Source: an uncultured Pseudohongiella sp. (GTDB taxonomy: Bacteria; Pseudomonadota; Gammaproteobacteria; Pseudomonadales; Pseudohongiellaceae). Taken from it: a DNA stretch of 64,000 bases. The translations under genes and the position numbers were made by a program. The notes under the pieces are model-generated. The model was not told where the DNA came from, ran no database searches, and saw nothing but the letters and a program-made list of their open reading frames with translations. Position 1 is the first letter of the stretch. Each line of letters begins with the position of its first letter. The DNA lies in assembly GCA_951812715.1 (NCBI GenBank), contig OX638323.1, positions 1,240,001-1,304,000 on the forward strand, written 5' to 3'. Of the stretch, positions 36,976 to 45,570 are shown one piece after another.

Positions 36976-37216
36976 CCTCCGATGATCCCAGAAACCACAC
37001 TACAGGCTCATGTCTCGTTGGAACGACAGACTCGCTTCAGGCTCATGTCTCATTGGACAAGGCTTTGCCTATGCCCTGTGGCGAAAATACAGTATGCTCC
37101 GGTCAGGGAAAATGCCGCCCCTGGAAACTCCGGGATGGCGCGTGGCGCCGGCCGTAACGCAGAGCCGTAGGGAAGCCGGGCCACTTTTCGGAATGGGGGA
37201 TGGGAGTGAATTATTG

Positions 37217-38302
37217 ATGTATCACGCCGAAATTACCGGCTGGGGCATGTGCGTGCCGCCGGCGAGGCTCACCAATAACGATTTGGCCACCTTTCTGGAT
37301 ACCTCGGACGAATGGATCGTCAGCCGGTCAGGTATCCGGGAGCGGCGTGTAAGTCACGTCAATTTTTCCGAGCTCGGCCTGGTATCCGCCAGACGCGCCC
37401 TGGCCGCGGCCAATGTCGATCCGGCCGACCTTGATCTGATCATGCTGGCCAGCCTCACCAATGACAGCTATTGCCCAAACACCGCCGCGATCGTTCAAGA
37501 TGCGCTCGGCGCGCGCAAGGCGGCGGCGCTGGATATCAATACGGCGTGTACGGGTTTTCTCTACGGCTTGCATTTGTGCAAGAGCCTGATCGCGACCGGC
37601 CAGCACAAGAAGATTCTGCTCATCGGCGGCGAATATATCACCCATTATCTGAACTGGAGCCAGCGCAGCTCGGCGATCCTGTTCGGCGATGCCTGCGGCG
37701 CGGTGATTCTGGAACCGAGCGAACAGCCGGTCGGGTTGCTGGCGTCGCGCATCGGTTGCGAAGCCGACGCCAGGAATGCCATCCAGATCACCAACTTCGG
37801 CTCGGCTTACGAGCGTCTGACCGACGATTTTCTTTATGTGAAATGGAATTTCGACGGCCGTGAAGTGTTCAAGCGCGCCGTCAAGAGCATGGCCCAGGCC
37901 TGCGTCGATGTGCTGGAAGAAACCGGCGTTGACAAGAGCGAAGTCGCGGTAGTGGTTCCGCATCAGGCCAACAAGCGGATTCTCGATGCGCTCGCCTCGC
38001 GCCTCGGCATACCCGAAGACAAGGTCATCATTAACGTGGACAAGTACGGCAATACCTCGGCGGGCACGATTCCGGTCGCGCTGGTCGAAGCGCTGGAGGA
38101 AGGCCGCATACAGCCTGGCGATTACGTATTGTCAGCGGCCTTCGGCGCGGGTCTGACCTGGGCCGCCGGCTTGATCCGCTGGGGCGAACGAGTAACGCCG
38201 CTGGGATTCAGCGACGCCGAATTGCCGCCCTGCGACAAGACCGCCCTGGAGCTCATCGCTCCCCACATCAAGCGCTACCAGGAATACGCCGCGCGCGAAT
38301 AA
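37217..38302 (+). CDS. Beta-ketoacyl-ACP synthase III family protein
   Basis: The 361-residue protein has the FabH-type triad: Cys111 in NTACTGF, His249 in VVPHQANKRI and Asn279 in YGNTSAGTI. ITGWGMCVPPARLTNNDLA and TSDEWIVSRSGIRERR are also typical. FabH condenses an acyl-CoA primer with malonyl-ACP to begin fatty-acid synthesis. It is not in a fab cluster, so a secondary or specialised role is possible. GGGAG precedes the ATG at 37217. The insertion sequence ends about 160 bases upstream, so its promoter region is close to or derived from the element. Confidence 0.9.
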   Translation: MYHAEITGWGMCVPPARLTNNDLATFLDTSDEWIVSRSGIRERRVSHVNFSELGLVSARRALAAANVDPADLDLIMLASLTNDSYCPNTAAIVQDALGARKAAALDINTACTGFLYGLHLCKSLIATGQHKKILLIGGEYITHYLNWSQRSSAILFGDACGAVILEPSEQPVGLLASRIGCEADARNAIQITNFGSAYERLTDDFLYVKWNFDGREVFKRAVKSMAQACVDVLEETGVDKSEVAVVVPHQANKRILDALASRLGIPEDKVIINVDKYGNTSAGTIPVALVEALEEGRIQPGDYVLSAAFGAGLTWAAGLIRWGERVTPLGFSDAELPPCDKTALELIAPHIKRYQEYAARE

Positions 38303-38396
38303 ACAGCGGCGGGAGGGACAGCGGGCAGTCCTTTCCGCGGCCAGGTGAAGTAAGAGAGCTAGAAGCAGGTGAACCAATTGAATCTTCAATCGACGG

Positions 38397-38560
38397 TATT
38401 GGTACACTAGCAATTGAGGTTGAAGCCAAAGCGCGGCCGCCCGGCGGCATTGGCGCCCGCCCGGCTCCAGTAGATGGCCACCGCCGGTAATTGCAACTGC
38501 AAAGCAAGTCGGCAAGTGAGAACCGTTCGAACGGCTCCGATTCCGCCGGAGCCTTTTATT
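38397..38560 (+). ncRNA. Candidate small RNA or structured leader before DUF3301
   Basis: Between the ketoacyl synthase stop and the DUF3301 start lies a 287-base gap. It holds a promoter-like pair (TTGAAT ... TACACT, 19-base spacing, 38378-38408), a GC-rich stretch with several possible stems, and a terminator (38533-38560). The terminator sits 230 bases after the synthase stop, which is far for that gene. This suggests a separate transcript of about 150 bases. I cannot assign it to a known RNA family. Confidence 0.35.
38533..38560 (+). terminator. Intrinsic terminator
   Basis: GGCTCCG (38533-38539) pairs with CGGAGCC (38547-38553) around a 7-base loop and is followed by TTTTATT. It lies 30 bases before the DUF3301 ATG, so the DUF3301 gene must have a promoter at or after the hairpin or rely on readthrough. 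Confidence 0.65.
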
Positions 38561-38589
38561 GATTTCCGAGCCTTCAGGTTTGAATAGCC

Positions 38590-38913
38590 ATGCTGAGCTT
38601 GAGTGTTGTCATGTTTCTGGCCATCGCCGCATTTGTATTTGCGTTCTGGTGGCAAAGCGACAAGATCAAACGCCTGACGGTTGCTTATGTCAGGCGCTAT
38701 TGCCGCCAACGCGGCTTGCAATTGCTCGATCAGACCACGGTATTGCGCGGCATCTGGCTGGGCCGTGACGAAGAAGGCTTCCTTCAGGTCGGACGGCGCT
38801 ACCAGTTCGAATTCTCCACCACCGGCGAACAACGCTACAGCGGCGGAATTTCCCTGCTCGGCACCAAGCTGATTGCAGTGCAAACCGAAGCTTACGCACT
38901 TCCTTCCGATTGA
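38590..38913 (+). CDS. DUF3301 membrane-anchored protein
   Basis: The 107-residue protein has one N-terminal membrane helix (LSVVMFLAIAAFVFAFWW). A soluble domain follows with YVRRYCRQRGLQLLDQTTVLRGIWLGRD and YQFEFSTTGEQRYSGGISLLG, the typical DUF3301 pattern found in Gammaproteobacteria. Function is unknown. Its 3' end overlaps the convergent MATE gene by 22 bases. Confidence 0.85.
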   Translation: MLSLSVVMFLAIAAFVFAFWWQSDKIKRLTVAYVRRYCRQRGLQLLDQTTVLRGIWLGRDEEGFLQVGRRYQFEFSTTGEQRYSGGISLLGTKLIAVQTEAYALPSD

Positions 38914-40250
38914 GAAAGCGGCAAAGCGATAGACGCCCGTAATCCAGGCAGATAGAGCGCCAAGGCAACCGCTCTGCCAACCACGAACACCAGCAACGCC
39001 CACCACAAGCCGGCCACGCCGTATGGTCCGGCAAGCAACCACCAGGCCAACAGGAACAGGGTCACGGCCAGCAATGCGGCATTTCGCATCTGGCGGGTGC
39101 GCGACGCGCCGATGAATATCCCATCCAACTGAAACGAAGCGAATGAAAGCGCCACATACGCCACGGCGAACGGCAGCAAATCCACGGCCGCGATTCGCAC
39201 CTCCGGAATATCGGTGAGCAAGAACACGAACTGACTTCCCGCCAAGGCCAGCCCAAGCGCCAGAGCTACAGCCGTACAAAAGGAAATTTCACTCGACCTG
39301 CGCACCGCCAGGTCGAAAATGTCCCGCCGGCCAGCCCCGGCTGATTTGCCAACCAGGGACTCCACTACAAAGGCGTGACCATCGAGGAAAAATGCCGCGA
39401 AGGCTACAAATTGCTGCAATATGTGGTTTGCCGCCAGGGTCACGTCGCCGAAACGGGCGCTCTGGTTGGTGAAAAAGGCGAATGACAGCACCAGCGCCAG
39501 CGTTCGTAGCATAATATCCGTATTGGCTGAAACGGTGTTCCTTAAAGCGGCGCCGTCCAGAATTCGCGCGACCGGCCAAAATGGTTCGGCGGGCGCCTTG
39601 GTTGCCGCCAGACTTCGATACAGCAGAATTCCCCCGAACCCCAACGCGCACCATTCCGCTACCAATGTGCCCAATGCGATTCCGGCAACGCCCATCTGCA
39701 ATGCGCCCGCCAGCAGCAAGTCCAACACAATGTTCAGGCCATTGAGAAACAATTGCAGCGCGAGCAGCAGACGACCCTTGCCCAGACCAACCAGGATTCC
39801 CGACAGGGCAAATACCGACAGCGCCGCTGGCGCTCCCCAGATGCGAATGCGGAAATAGGTTTGCGCCGCGGTTTCAACCGCGGGACTGCCGTCAAGGAGA
39901 AAAAACGCCGCATATTCGACGGGCGCCCGCAATAGCAACAAGAGCGTTCCTAGCGCCAGCGCCAGCAGCAAGGCGCGGCCCATGATGGCGCGCACTTCGG
40001 TTTCGTCGCCGGCACCAGCCGCCCGCGCCGCGAAGCCGGTCGTTCCCATGCGCAGAAAACCGAAACTCCAGTAAAGAAAGGAAATGATCAGCGCGCCGAA
40101 GGCAATGGCGCCAAGCGCGGCGGTGTCGCCGAAGTTGCCGATTATCGCGGTATCCGCCAATCCGAGCAGGGGGGCGGCCATATTCGCGAGAATGATAGGC
40201 CAGGCCTGATGCAACAGATCTCGATAGGAGATGGATTCGGGAACCGCCAT
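38892..40250 (-). CDS. DinF-like MATE efflux transporter
   Basis: The 452-residue protein has 12 hydrophobic helices and begins with the MATE pattern HQAWPIILANMAAPLLGLADTAIIG. SFLYWSFGFLRMGTTGFAARA is also typical of the DinF branch. MATE proteins export drugs or cations using a sodium or proton gradient. The start at 40250 (MAVPESISYRD) is preferred over an upstream start that adds 28 unlike residues. It is divergent from the Yip1-like gene. Confidence 0.88.
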   Translation of the reverse strand: MAVPESISYRDLLHQAWPIILANMAAPLLGLADTAIIGNFGDTAALGAIAFGALIISFLYWSFGFLRMGTTGFAARAAGAGDETEVRAIMGRALLLALALGTLLLLLRAPVEYAAFFLLDGSPAVETAAQTYFRIRIWGAPAALSVFALSGILVGLGKGRLLLALQLFLNGLNIVLDLLLAGALQMGVAGIALGTLVAEWCALGFGGILLYRSLAATKAPAEPFWPVARILDGAALRNTVSANTDIMLRTLALVLSFAFFTNQSARFGDVTLAANHILQQFVAFAAFFLDGHAFVVESLVGKSAGAGRRDIFDLAVRRSSEISFCTAVALALGLALAGSQFVFLLTDIPEVRIAAVDLLPFAVAYVALSFASFQLDGIFIGASRTRQMRNAALLAVTLFLLAWWLLAGPYGVAGLWWALLVFVVGRAVALALYLPGLRASIALPLSQSEGSA

Positions 40251-40382
40251 GAACGTCCAGGATCTAATAGATCGGGCCACTGTAGCCGAAATCGGCAAAT
40301 GCGGCGAGTTGGCTCGAACCTGGCTACTCTGCATATGGATTTCATGGTAGCTTTGCCGTTTTCCAACTAACGGGCAAGTTGA

Positions 40383-41177
40383 ATGTCAGATCCTGCAGGT
40401 CAACCAGTCGGCGGTATCCGCACTATCCAGAATATCCTGCTGGAACCTTCCGTCGCCTTCGCTAATCTGCGCGAACGACCGACCTGGCTGCTGCCGCTGC
40501 TGCTGGTGGCCGGCGGTCAGGCTCTCGCCATGCTCTGGTATTTCAGTATCCTCGATATTCCCTGGTTCATGGAGAACCTGCTGTATCAGGGCGGCGCCGA
40601 ACCTGACGAGGAACAGATCGAGGCGTTCCGGGAACAATCGGAATTCTTGTCCCCGACAATATTCATCGTCTCCAGCTTCTTCGGCGCAATCCTGGCGCTG
40701 ATCTTCATTTGGATTCTGCAAGCGGGCTATCTGACACTGGTTTCTGCCTTCACCGGCGACGGCTTTCGCTTCCGCAACTGGTTTTGCCTGACTGTCTGGA
40801 CGGCGGTCCCCTCGCTGTTTTCCGCGGTCGGCATGGCGATCACGCTGGCGCTCACCCCGAACGGCCAGATCGGCCAGATGGAACTCGACCCGCTGCAACT
40901 CGGCAATCTGGGCCTGCAATTCGGCGACTCACCGATCAACGATGCGCTCGGTGCGATTAGTCTGACCTATCTCTGGACGCTGGGGCTGCTCGTCCTCGGC
41001 TACCGCCAGTGGCGGCAGGGGACCTGGCTGAAATCGGCGCTCATCGCGCTGCTGCCGCACTTGCTGCTGTTCGGCGGCAGTATTCTGCTGCTCTCCGGGG
41101 GCGCGGACTTCAATGTTTCCTTCATCGATGCCGAAGGCGGCGGCAACGGGAGCATAGCCGTCACTCTGACCTTGTAA
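40383..41177 (+). CDS. Yip1-like integral membrane protein
   Basis: The 264-residue protein has an N-terminal IQNILLEPSVAFANLRERPTW segment and about five membrane helices. This matches bacterial YIP1-domain proteins (PF04893). Function is unknown. It starts 133 bases from the divergent MATE gene and 91 bases before the MacA-like gene. Confidence 0.75.
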   Translation: MSDPAGQPVGGIRTIQNILLEPSVAFANLRERPTWLLPLLLVAGGQALAMLWYFSILDIPWFMENLLYQGGAEPDEEQIEAFREQSEFLSPTIFIVSSFFGAILALIFIWILQAGYLTLVSAFTGDGFRFRNWFCLTVWTAVPSLFSAVGMAITLALTPNGQIGQMELDPLQLGNLGLQFGDSPINDALGAISLTYLWTLGLLVLGYRQWRQGTWLKSALIALLPHLLLFGGSILLLSGGADFNVSFIDAEGGGNGSIAVTLTL

Positions 41178-41268
41178 CTTTTCCCTGCTTTATAATGTCC
41201 TGTTGTTGAAGGATTCAAGGGACCAGTTATCGTTGTTCCACGGTTGAACATATGACCGAGTTTTTGCT

Positions 41269-42450
41269 ATGAGAGAATTCCGCAAACCGCTGCTGATTGC
41301 GCTCCTGATCGTCGGGGTGGTTGCCCTGTCGTTTACCAATCGCTATTTCTCCGGTGTTGACGCCAAGGAAGTCAATGTCTCTACCGTAAGCGAACGCATC
41401 ATCAGTCCGTCCATCCTGGCCTCGGGTTTCCTTGCTCATGAAGAAGAAGTCATGCTCAGCAGCGAAGTTATCGGCAAAGTGGCGGAGGTCTTCGTCGAGG
41501 AAGGCGAACGGGTCAAAACGGATCAACTCGTATTGCGCGTCGACGACCGCAATTTCCTGGCCGGCCTGGAACAGGCCGAGGCATCGGTGCGGCTCAATTC
41601 CATCGATATCGAACGCCAGCAAGTGCGCATCGAAAATCTCGAGCGGCAATTCGAACGCACCCGCAGCTTGTACCAGCGCGATCTGGTAGGCGAGGAAGAA
41701 TTCGACACCATGCGCAACCAGTTGCAACTGGCCAGGATCGACCTGAAATCGTCCCGCGAGCGGCTGGCCCAGGCCCAGGCGCAACTCGAACAGGTCAACG
41801 ATCAGTTGAGCAAGACCAGAATCGTTTCCCCGATCGACGGCGTCATTACCAGTCTCGACATCAAGGTAGGGGAGACCGCTATCGCCAGTTCCACCAATAT
41901 CCCCGGCTCTTCCCTGATGACCATCGCCAATCCGCGAAGCATCTACACGGAAGTACTGGTGGACGAAGCCGATGTGGCCGACCTCGCGGTAGGCCAGCGC
42001 GCCGAGATAGTCACCATCGCCTATCCCGAAGAGCCTATCCAGGGCGTAGTGCGCTACATCGCCAACACCGCGAAGATCAGCCGCGGCCGCCAGGGACTCA
42101 GTTTCACCGTGGAAATCGATATTCTCGATGCGGGTAACGTGGTATTGCGGCCGGGCATGTCCTGCCGTGCTGAAATCTTTACCGCCCAGGATCAGGCGGT
42201 GCCGGCGGTGCCGATCCAGGCGCTGATGTTCGAGCAAGACCGGTCGCGATTGCTTAGCGAGTATTTCATTTTCGTCAACGAAGATGGCGTCGCCCGCAAG
42301 ATCCCGGTCCAGGTGGGAGCTTCAGATGACGAGTTTCAGGAGTTGACCGGCGGCATCGACGACTCTGTGGAAATTGTCGTCGGGCCGGATCGGGAACTCC
42401 GTCATCTACTGGACGGCGACCGGCTCGAAGCCACCCGGGTGGATATCTGA
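41269..42450 (+). CDS. Membrane-fusion protein of a MacAB-like exporter
   Basis: The 393-residue protein has one N-terminal membrane segment (PLLIALLIVGVVALSF). A HlyD/MacA periplasmic adaptor follows: a biotinyl-lipoyl-like half (EVIGKVAEVFVEEGERVKTDQLVLRVDD), a long coiled coil about 100-175, the second lipoyl half (SPIDGVITSLDIKVGE) and beta-barrel domains. It should link the ABC permease to an outer-membrane channel, which is not in the window. It is first in a three-gene set with a 14-base gap before the ATPase gene. Confidence 0.88.
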   Translation: MREFRKPLLIALLIVGVVALSFTNRYFSGVDAKEVNVSTVSERIISPSILASGFLAHEEEVMLSSEVIGKVAEVFVEEGERVKTDQLVLRVDDRNFLAGLEQAEASVRLNSIDIERQQVRIENLERQFERTRSLYQRDLVGEEEFDTMRNQLQLARIDLKSSRERLAQAQAQLEQVNDQLSKTRIVSPIDGVITSLDIKVGETAIASSTNIPGSSLMTIANPRSIYTEVLVDEADVADLAVGQRAEIVTIAYPEEPIQGVVRYIANTAKISRGRQGLSFTVEIDILDAGNVVLRPGMSCRAEIFTAQDQAVPAVPIQALMFEQDRSRLLSEYFIFVNEDGVARKIPVQVGASDDEFQELTGGIDDSVEIVVGPDRELRHLLDGDRLEATRVDI

Positions 42451-42464
42451 TCCGCGAGGCAGAC

Positions 42465-43160
42465 ATGGCGCTTATCCGCCTCAGCGGCATCAGCAGGCAT
42501 TACGAAATGGGGTCGCAACTCGTGCGGGCTCTCGACGAAGTGGATGTCGAAATCGAGCGTAACGAGTATGTCGCCTTCGTCGGTTCTTCCGGCTCGGGCA
42601 AGTCTACCTTCCTCAATATTCTCGGCTGCCTTGAGCGGCCCACGCTGGGACAGTACTACCTCAATGGCGCGCACGTCGAAGAACTCGACCACAATCAGCT
42701 AGCCGAAATCCGCAACCGCGAAATCGGCTTCATCTTTCAAAGTTTCAATCTGCTGCCGCGGGCGAACGCCCTCGGCAATGTCATGCAGCCCCTGGTTTAC
42801 AGACGCATCGGCTACCGCCAGCGCCGGGAAATGGCCACGGAAGCCTTGCGCCGGGTCGGACTCGAAGACCGCATGGATCACCTGCCCAACCAGCTTTCCG
42901 GCGGCCAGCGGCAACGAGTCGCCATCGCCCGCGCCTTGGTGACACGGCCCGCGATATTGCTTGCCGACGAACCTACCGGAAATCTGGATTCGCGCACTTC
43001 GACGGAAATCATGTACTTGTTCGATCAACTTCACGCCGAAGGCCAGACCCTGATTCTGGTTACGCATGAGGAAGATATCGCCAGGCATTGCGGCCGCATC
43101 GTCGAGCTGAAAGACGGGCGGATCTTCCGGGATCGCCAGAGGACGGAGGCAGCTCACTGA
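42465..43160 (+). CDS. ABC transporter ATP-binding protein (MacB/LolD type)
   Basis: The 231-residue ATPase has Walker [10 protein letters not shown], the Q-loop in [18 protein letters not shown], signature [15 protein letters not shown], Walker [13 protein letters not shown] and a His switch VTHEEDIA. The [12 protein letters not shown] wording is characteristic of the MacB/LolD/FtsE branch. Its stop and the permease start overlap by one base (TGATG), so the two are translationally coupled. Confidence 0.92.
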   Translation: MALIRLSGISRHYEMGSQLVRALDEVDVEIERNEYVAFVGSSGSGKSTFLNILGCLERPTLGQYYLNGAHVEELDHNQLAEIRNREIGFIFQSFNLLPRANALGNVMQPLVYRRIGYRQRREMATEALRRVGLEDRMDHLPNQLSGGQRQRVAIARALVTRPAILLADEPTGNLDSRTSTEIMYLFDQLHAEGQTLILVTHEEDIARHCGRIVELKDGRIFRDRQRTEAAH

Positions 43161-44386
43161 TGTTTTACGTGATGCTCGAAAGCACCCGTTCGGCGCTGAT
43201 ATCCATTCTCGCCCATGGCTTGCGCAGTTTTCTTACCACCCTCGGCATCGTCATCGGCGTAGCCAGCGTTATCGCGGTGGTTTCCCTGACCCAGGGCATG
43301 AGCGCCTTCATCGGCGAAAGTTTCTCCTCGCTCGGCTCGAACAGCCTTACGGTGCAGTCGTATACGCCGATCGCCGAGCAAATGCGCGGGGTACGGGCGC
43401 GGCTGACGCCCGAGGATCTCGAACTGATCGAGCGACGCGCGGAAGGCGTCGCATCGATTACGCCGATATTGTATGGCTCTAGCGCCAGCCAGGTCAGATA
43501 CGCGGCTCAGACTACCTTCAGTCAGATCATGGGAACTACTTACGCCTATCGCGAGGTTTCCCAATCCTACGTGCAACTCGGGCGCTTCATCGCCGAAAGC
43601 GACAATCTCACTCGCCGTCGGGTCACCGTCATCGGCTCGAAGGTACGCGACGATCTCGGACTGCCGGAAAATCCCGTAAACAAATACGTCGAACTCGGCG
43701 GCGAGTGGTTCAAGGTAATCGGCCTGCTCGAAACCAAGGGCGATTTCATGGGATTCAGCCAGGACGATATCGTGCTGGTGCCTTACGCCACCATGCGAAG
43801 TCTGCAGGGAAATCAAGCGCGCACGGATATTCAGATTCAGTTGAGCCTGAGCGAAAACGCGGATGTTGAAGATGTCACGCGCCAGTTGACGGCCTTGTTG
43901 CGAAATGCCCACGATCTAAGTCCGGACGAGGACGATGACTTCGTCATTAACACCGCGGAACAGTTGATGAATACCTTCGACACCGTCATCAATATGGTGA
44001 CCCTGGTCATCGGCGGCATCGTCTCGATTTCGCTGCTGGTAGGCGGCATCGGCATCATGAATATCATGCTGGTGTCGGTTACCGAACGCACCCGGGAGAT
44101 CGGCATCTGCAAGGCGATCGGCGCCAAGCGGCATCACATCCTGGCCCAGTTTCTGATCGAAGCTATTTTGCTGTCGCTGCTCGGTGGTCTGATCGGGCTC
44201 GCGCTCGGCTTCGGTCTCGGAGCGGCGATCTCAAGCAGTATCGAGTCCTTTCCTCCCGCCAGCATTCCCTTGTGGGCGATAGTGCTGGCGCTGGGATTCT
44301 CCGGTTTCGTCGGCATACTGTTCGGCATCCTGCCGGCGGCGAAAGCGGCCAATCTCGATCCCATCGACGCCTTGCGTTATGAATGA
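43160..44386 (+). CDS. ABC transporter permease (MacB/FtsX type)
   Basis: The 408-residue protein has one N-terminal helix (LRSFLTTLGIVIGVASVIAVVSL), a long periplasmic MacB_PCD domain (about residues 45-270) and three C-terminal helices. The motif NIMLVSVTERTREIGICKAIGAKRHHI is a hallmark of MacB/LolC-type permeases. With the adaptor and ATPase upstream this is a mechanotransmission exporter. The substrate could be a peptide, drug or lipid and cannot be told. Confidence 0.9.
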   Translation: MFYVMLESTRSALISILAHGLRSFLTTLGIVIGVASVIAVVSLTQGMSAFIGESFSSLGSNSLTVQSYTPIAEQMRGVRARLTPEDLELIERRAEGVASITPILYGSSASQVRYAAQTTFSQIMGTTYAYREVSQSYVQLGRFIAESDNLTRRRVTVIGSKVRDDLGLPENPVNKYVELGGEWFKVIGLLETKGDFMGFSQDDIVLVPYATMRSLQGNQARTDIQIQLSLSENADVEDVTRQLTALLRNAHDLSPDEDDDFVINTAEQLMNTFDTVINMVTLVIGGIVSISLLVGGIGIMNIMLVSVTERTREIGICKAIGAKRHHILAQFLIEAILLSLLGGLIGLALGFGLGAAISSSIESFPPASIPLWAIVLALGFSGFVGILFGILPAAKAANLDPIDALRYE

Positions 44387-44558
44387 TCTTCAGCCCCTCG
44401 GCGGGCGCCGTCCGACTGCCTTGCCGGCTTTTGCCGGGCCTCCGAAGACATCGCCGAACTCCCTCCGCGCGGATTTCGAGAGCGGAATTGCAACCTTACG
44501 CCCAATGAACTAGCACGCCTCGCTCATACCGATACAGTCTTTTCACGCGGTCTCCGAG

Positions 44559-44588
44559 TTGACTTTGACACGGCGGGAAGTGTCTTAT
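44559..44588 (+). promoter_or_regulatory. Possible sigma70 promoter of the metallo-beta-lactamase gene
   Basis: TTGACT (44559-44564) and TCTTAT (44583-44588) are 18 bases apart and lie 27 bases before the ATG. The -10 box is only a moderate match. Confidence 0.4.
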
Positions 44589-44614
44589 TGGCTGGAAAGA
44601 ACGGAGAATCCCGC

Positions 44615-45475
44615 ATGAACAGGAATTTGTTCGGAATCATTTTGACCGCTGGTTTCGCGCTGGCTGCGTTGAACCCGGCGTGGGCGCAGCCCGAAGATTG
44701 GATCCGGCCCTTTCCAGGCTTTCAGGTGATCGGCAATCTTTATGGCGTAGGCAGCTATGATCTTTCCGTGTTCCTGATCACGTCCGATGATGGCCACATC
44801 CTTATCAATACCGGCCTGGAAGATTCGACCGCGATGATCCGGGAAAACACGGAGTCGCTCGGATTCCGGCTCGAAGACGTGCGCATCCTGCTGTCCCAGC
44901 AATCCCATTGGGACCATACCGCGGCGCTGGCCGAGATCAGGCAGATCACCGGCGCGGAAATGTTGGCCACGCAAGGCGACGCCAGGGTGCTTGAAGACGG
45001 CGGCTTCAGCGATCCCCATTTCGGCGGCAGGGTTTCGTTCCCGCCGGTTCCGGTGAACCGTATCATCGGCGAAGGCGAAGTCATCGAACTCGGCGATACC
45101 CGCCTCACCGTATATGAGCACCCCGGCCATACCGAAGGCAGTTCCAGTTACGCCATGATGGTAAGCGAGAACGGCCGCGACTATCGCGTGCTGATCGCCA
45201 ACATGGGCACCATCAACGCCGGCAAGCAACTAGTGGTCGATCCCACTTACCCTGGCGTAGCCGACGATTTCGCCTCGACCTACAGCCGGCAAAAAGCCAT
45301 GGAAATCGACGTCTGGGTCGCCGCCCACGGCGGTCAATACGGCTTGCACGACAAATACGAACCCGGCCAGCCCTACAGTCCCGACACCTTTGTCGATCCC
45401 GAAGGCTTCGTCGCGGCGGTGGAACGGCTGGAAGAAATTTACCTGCGGCAGGTGGCGCGGGAAAGGGAACAATAG
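44615..45475 (+). CDS. Subclass B3-like metallo-beta-lactamase fold hydrolase with a Gln zinc ligand
   Basis: The 286-residue protein has a signal peptide (FGIILTAGFALAALNPAWAQ). The zinc motif reads Q-S-H-W-D-H (Gln96, His98, Asp100, His101), not the usual HxHxDH. His172 in HPGHTEGSSS and His238 in VAAHGGQYGLH complete the set. Gln in the first position is also seen in GOB-type B3 carbapenemases. Overall layout and spacing fit subclass B3. Whether it hydrolyses beta-lactams is unknown, because the family includes lactonases and other hydrolases. A candidate promoter lies at 44559-44588. It is convergent with the LacI-type regulator. Confidence 0.85.
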   Translation: MNRNLFGIILTAGFALAALNPAWAQPEDWIRPFPGFQVIGNLYGVGSYDLSVFLITSDDGHILINTGLEDSTAMIRENTESLGFRLEDVRILLSQQSHWDHTAALAEIRQITGAEMLATQGDARVLEDGGFSDPHFGGRVSFPPVPVNRIIGEGEVIELGDTRLTVYEHPGHTEGSSSYAMMVSENGRDYRVLIANMGTINAGKQLVVDPTYPGVADDFASTYSRQKAMEIDVWVAAHGGQYGLHDKYEPGQPYSPDTFVDPEGFVAAVERLEEIYLRQVAREREQ

Positions 45476-45570
45476 CTTTATCCAATTCCGGCCAAAGTGG
45501 TTAATGCGGGGTCAATGGAATTATCAGGTTCAAGAGAACGGCAACCCCCCAATACCTGATTGATTTGCCA

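Larger units (their letters stand above)
35391..37058 (-). mobile_element. Insertion sequence with a DDE (rve) transposase
   Basis: The element is bounded by related motifs that point outward at both ends. The left end reads ACAGGCTCATCTCC outward (35401-35414, minus strand). The right end reads ACAGGCTCATGTCTCGTTGG (37002-37021), with a second copy CAGGCTCATGTCTCATTGG at 37038-37056. The single transposase gene is at 35707-36975. The outermost bases and target duplication could not be fixed by eye, so the coordinates are approximate. It lies between the Fic gene and the ketoacyl synthase III gene without breaking either. Confidence 0.72.
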
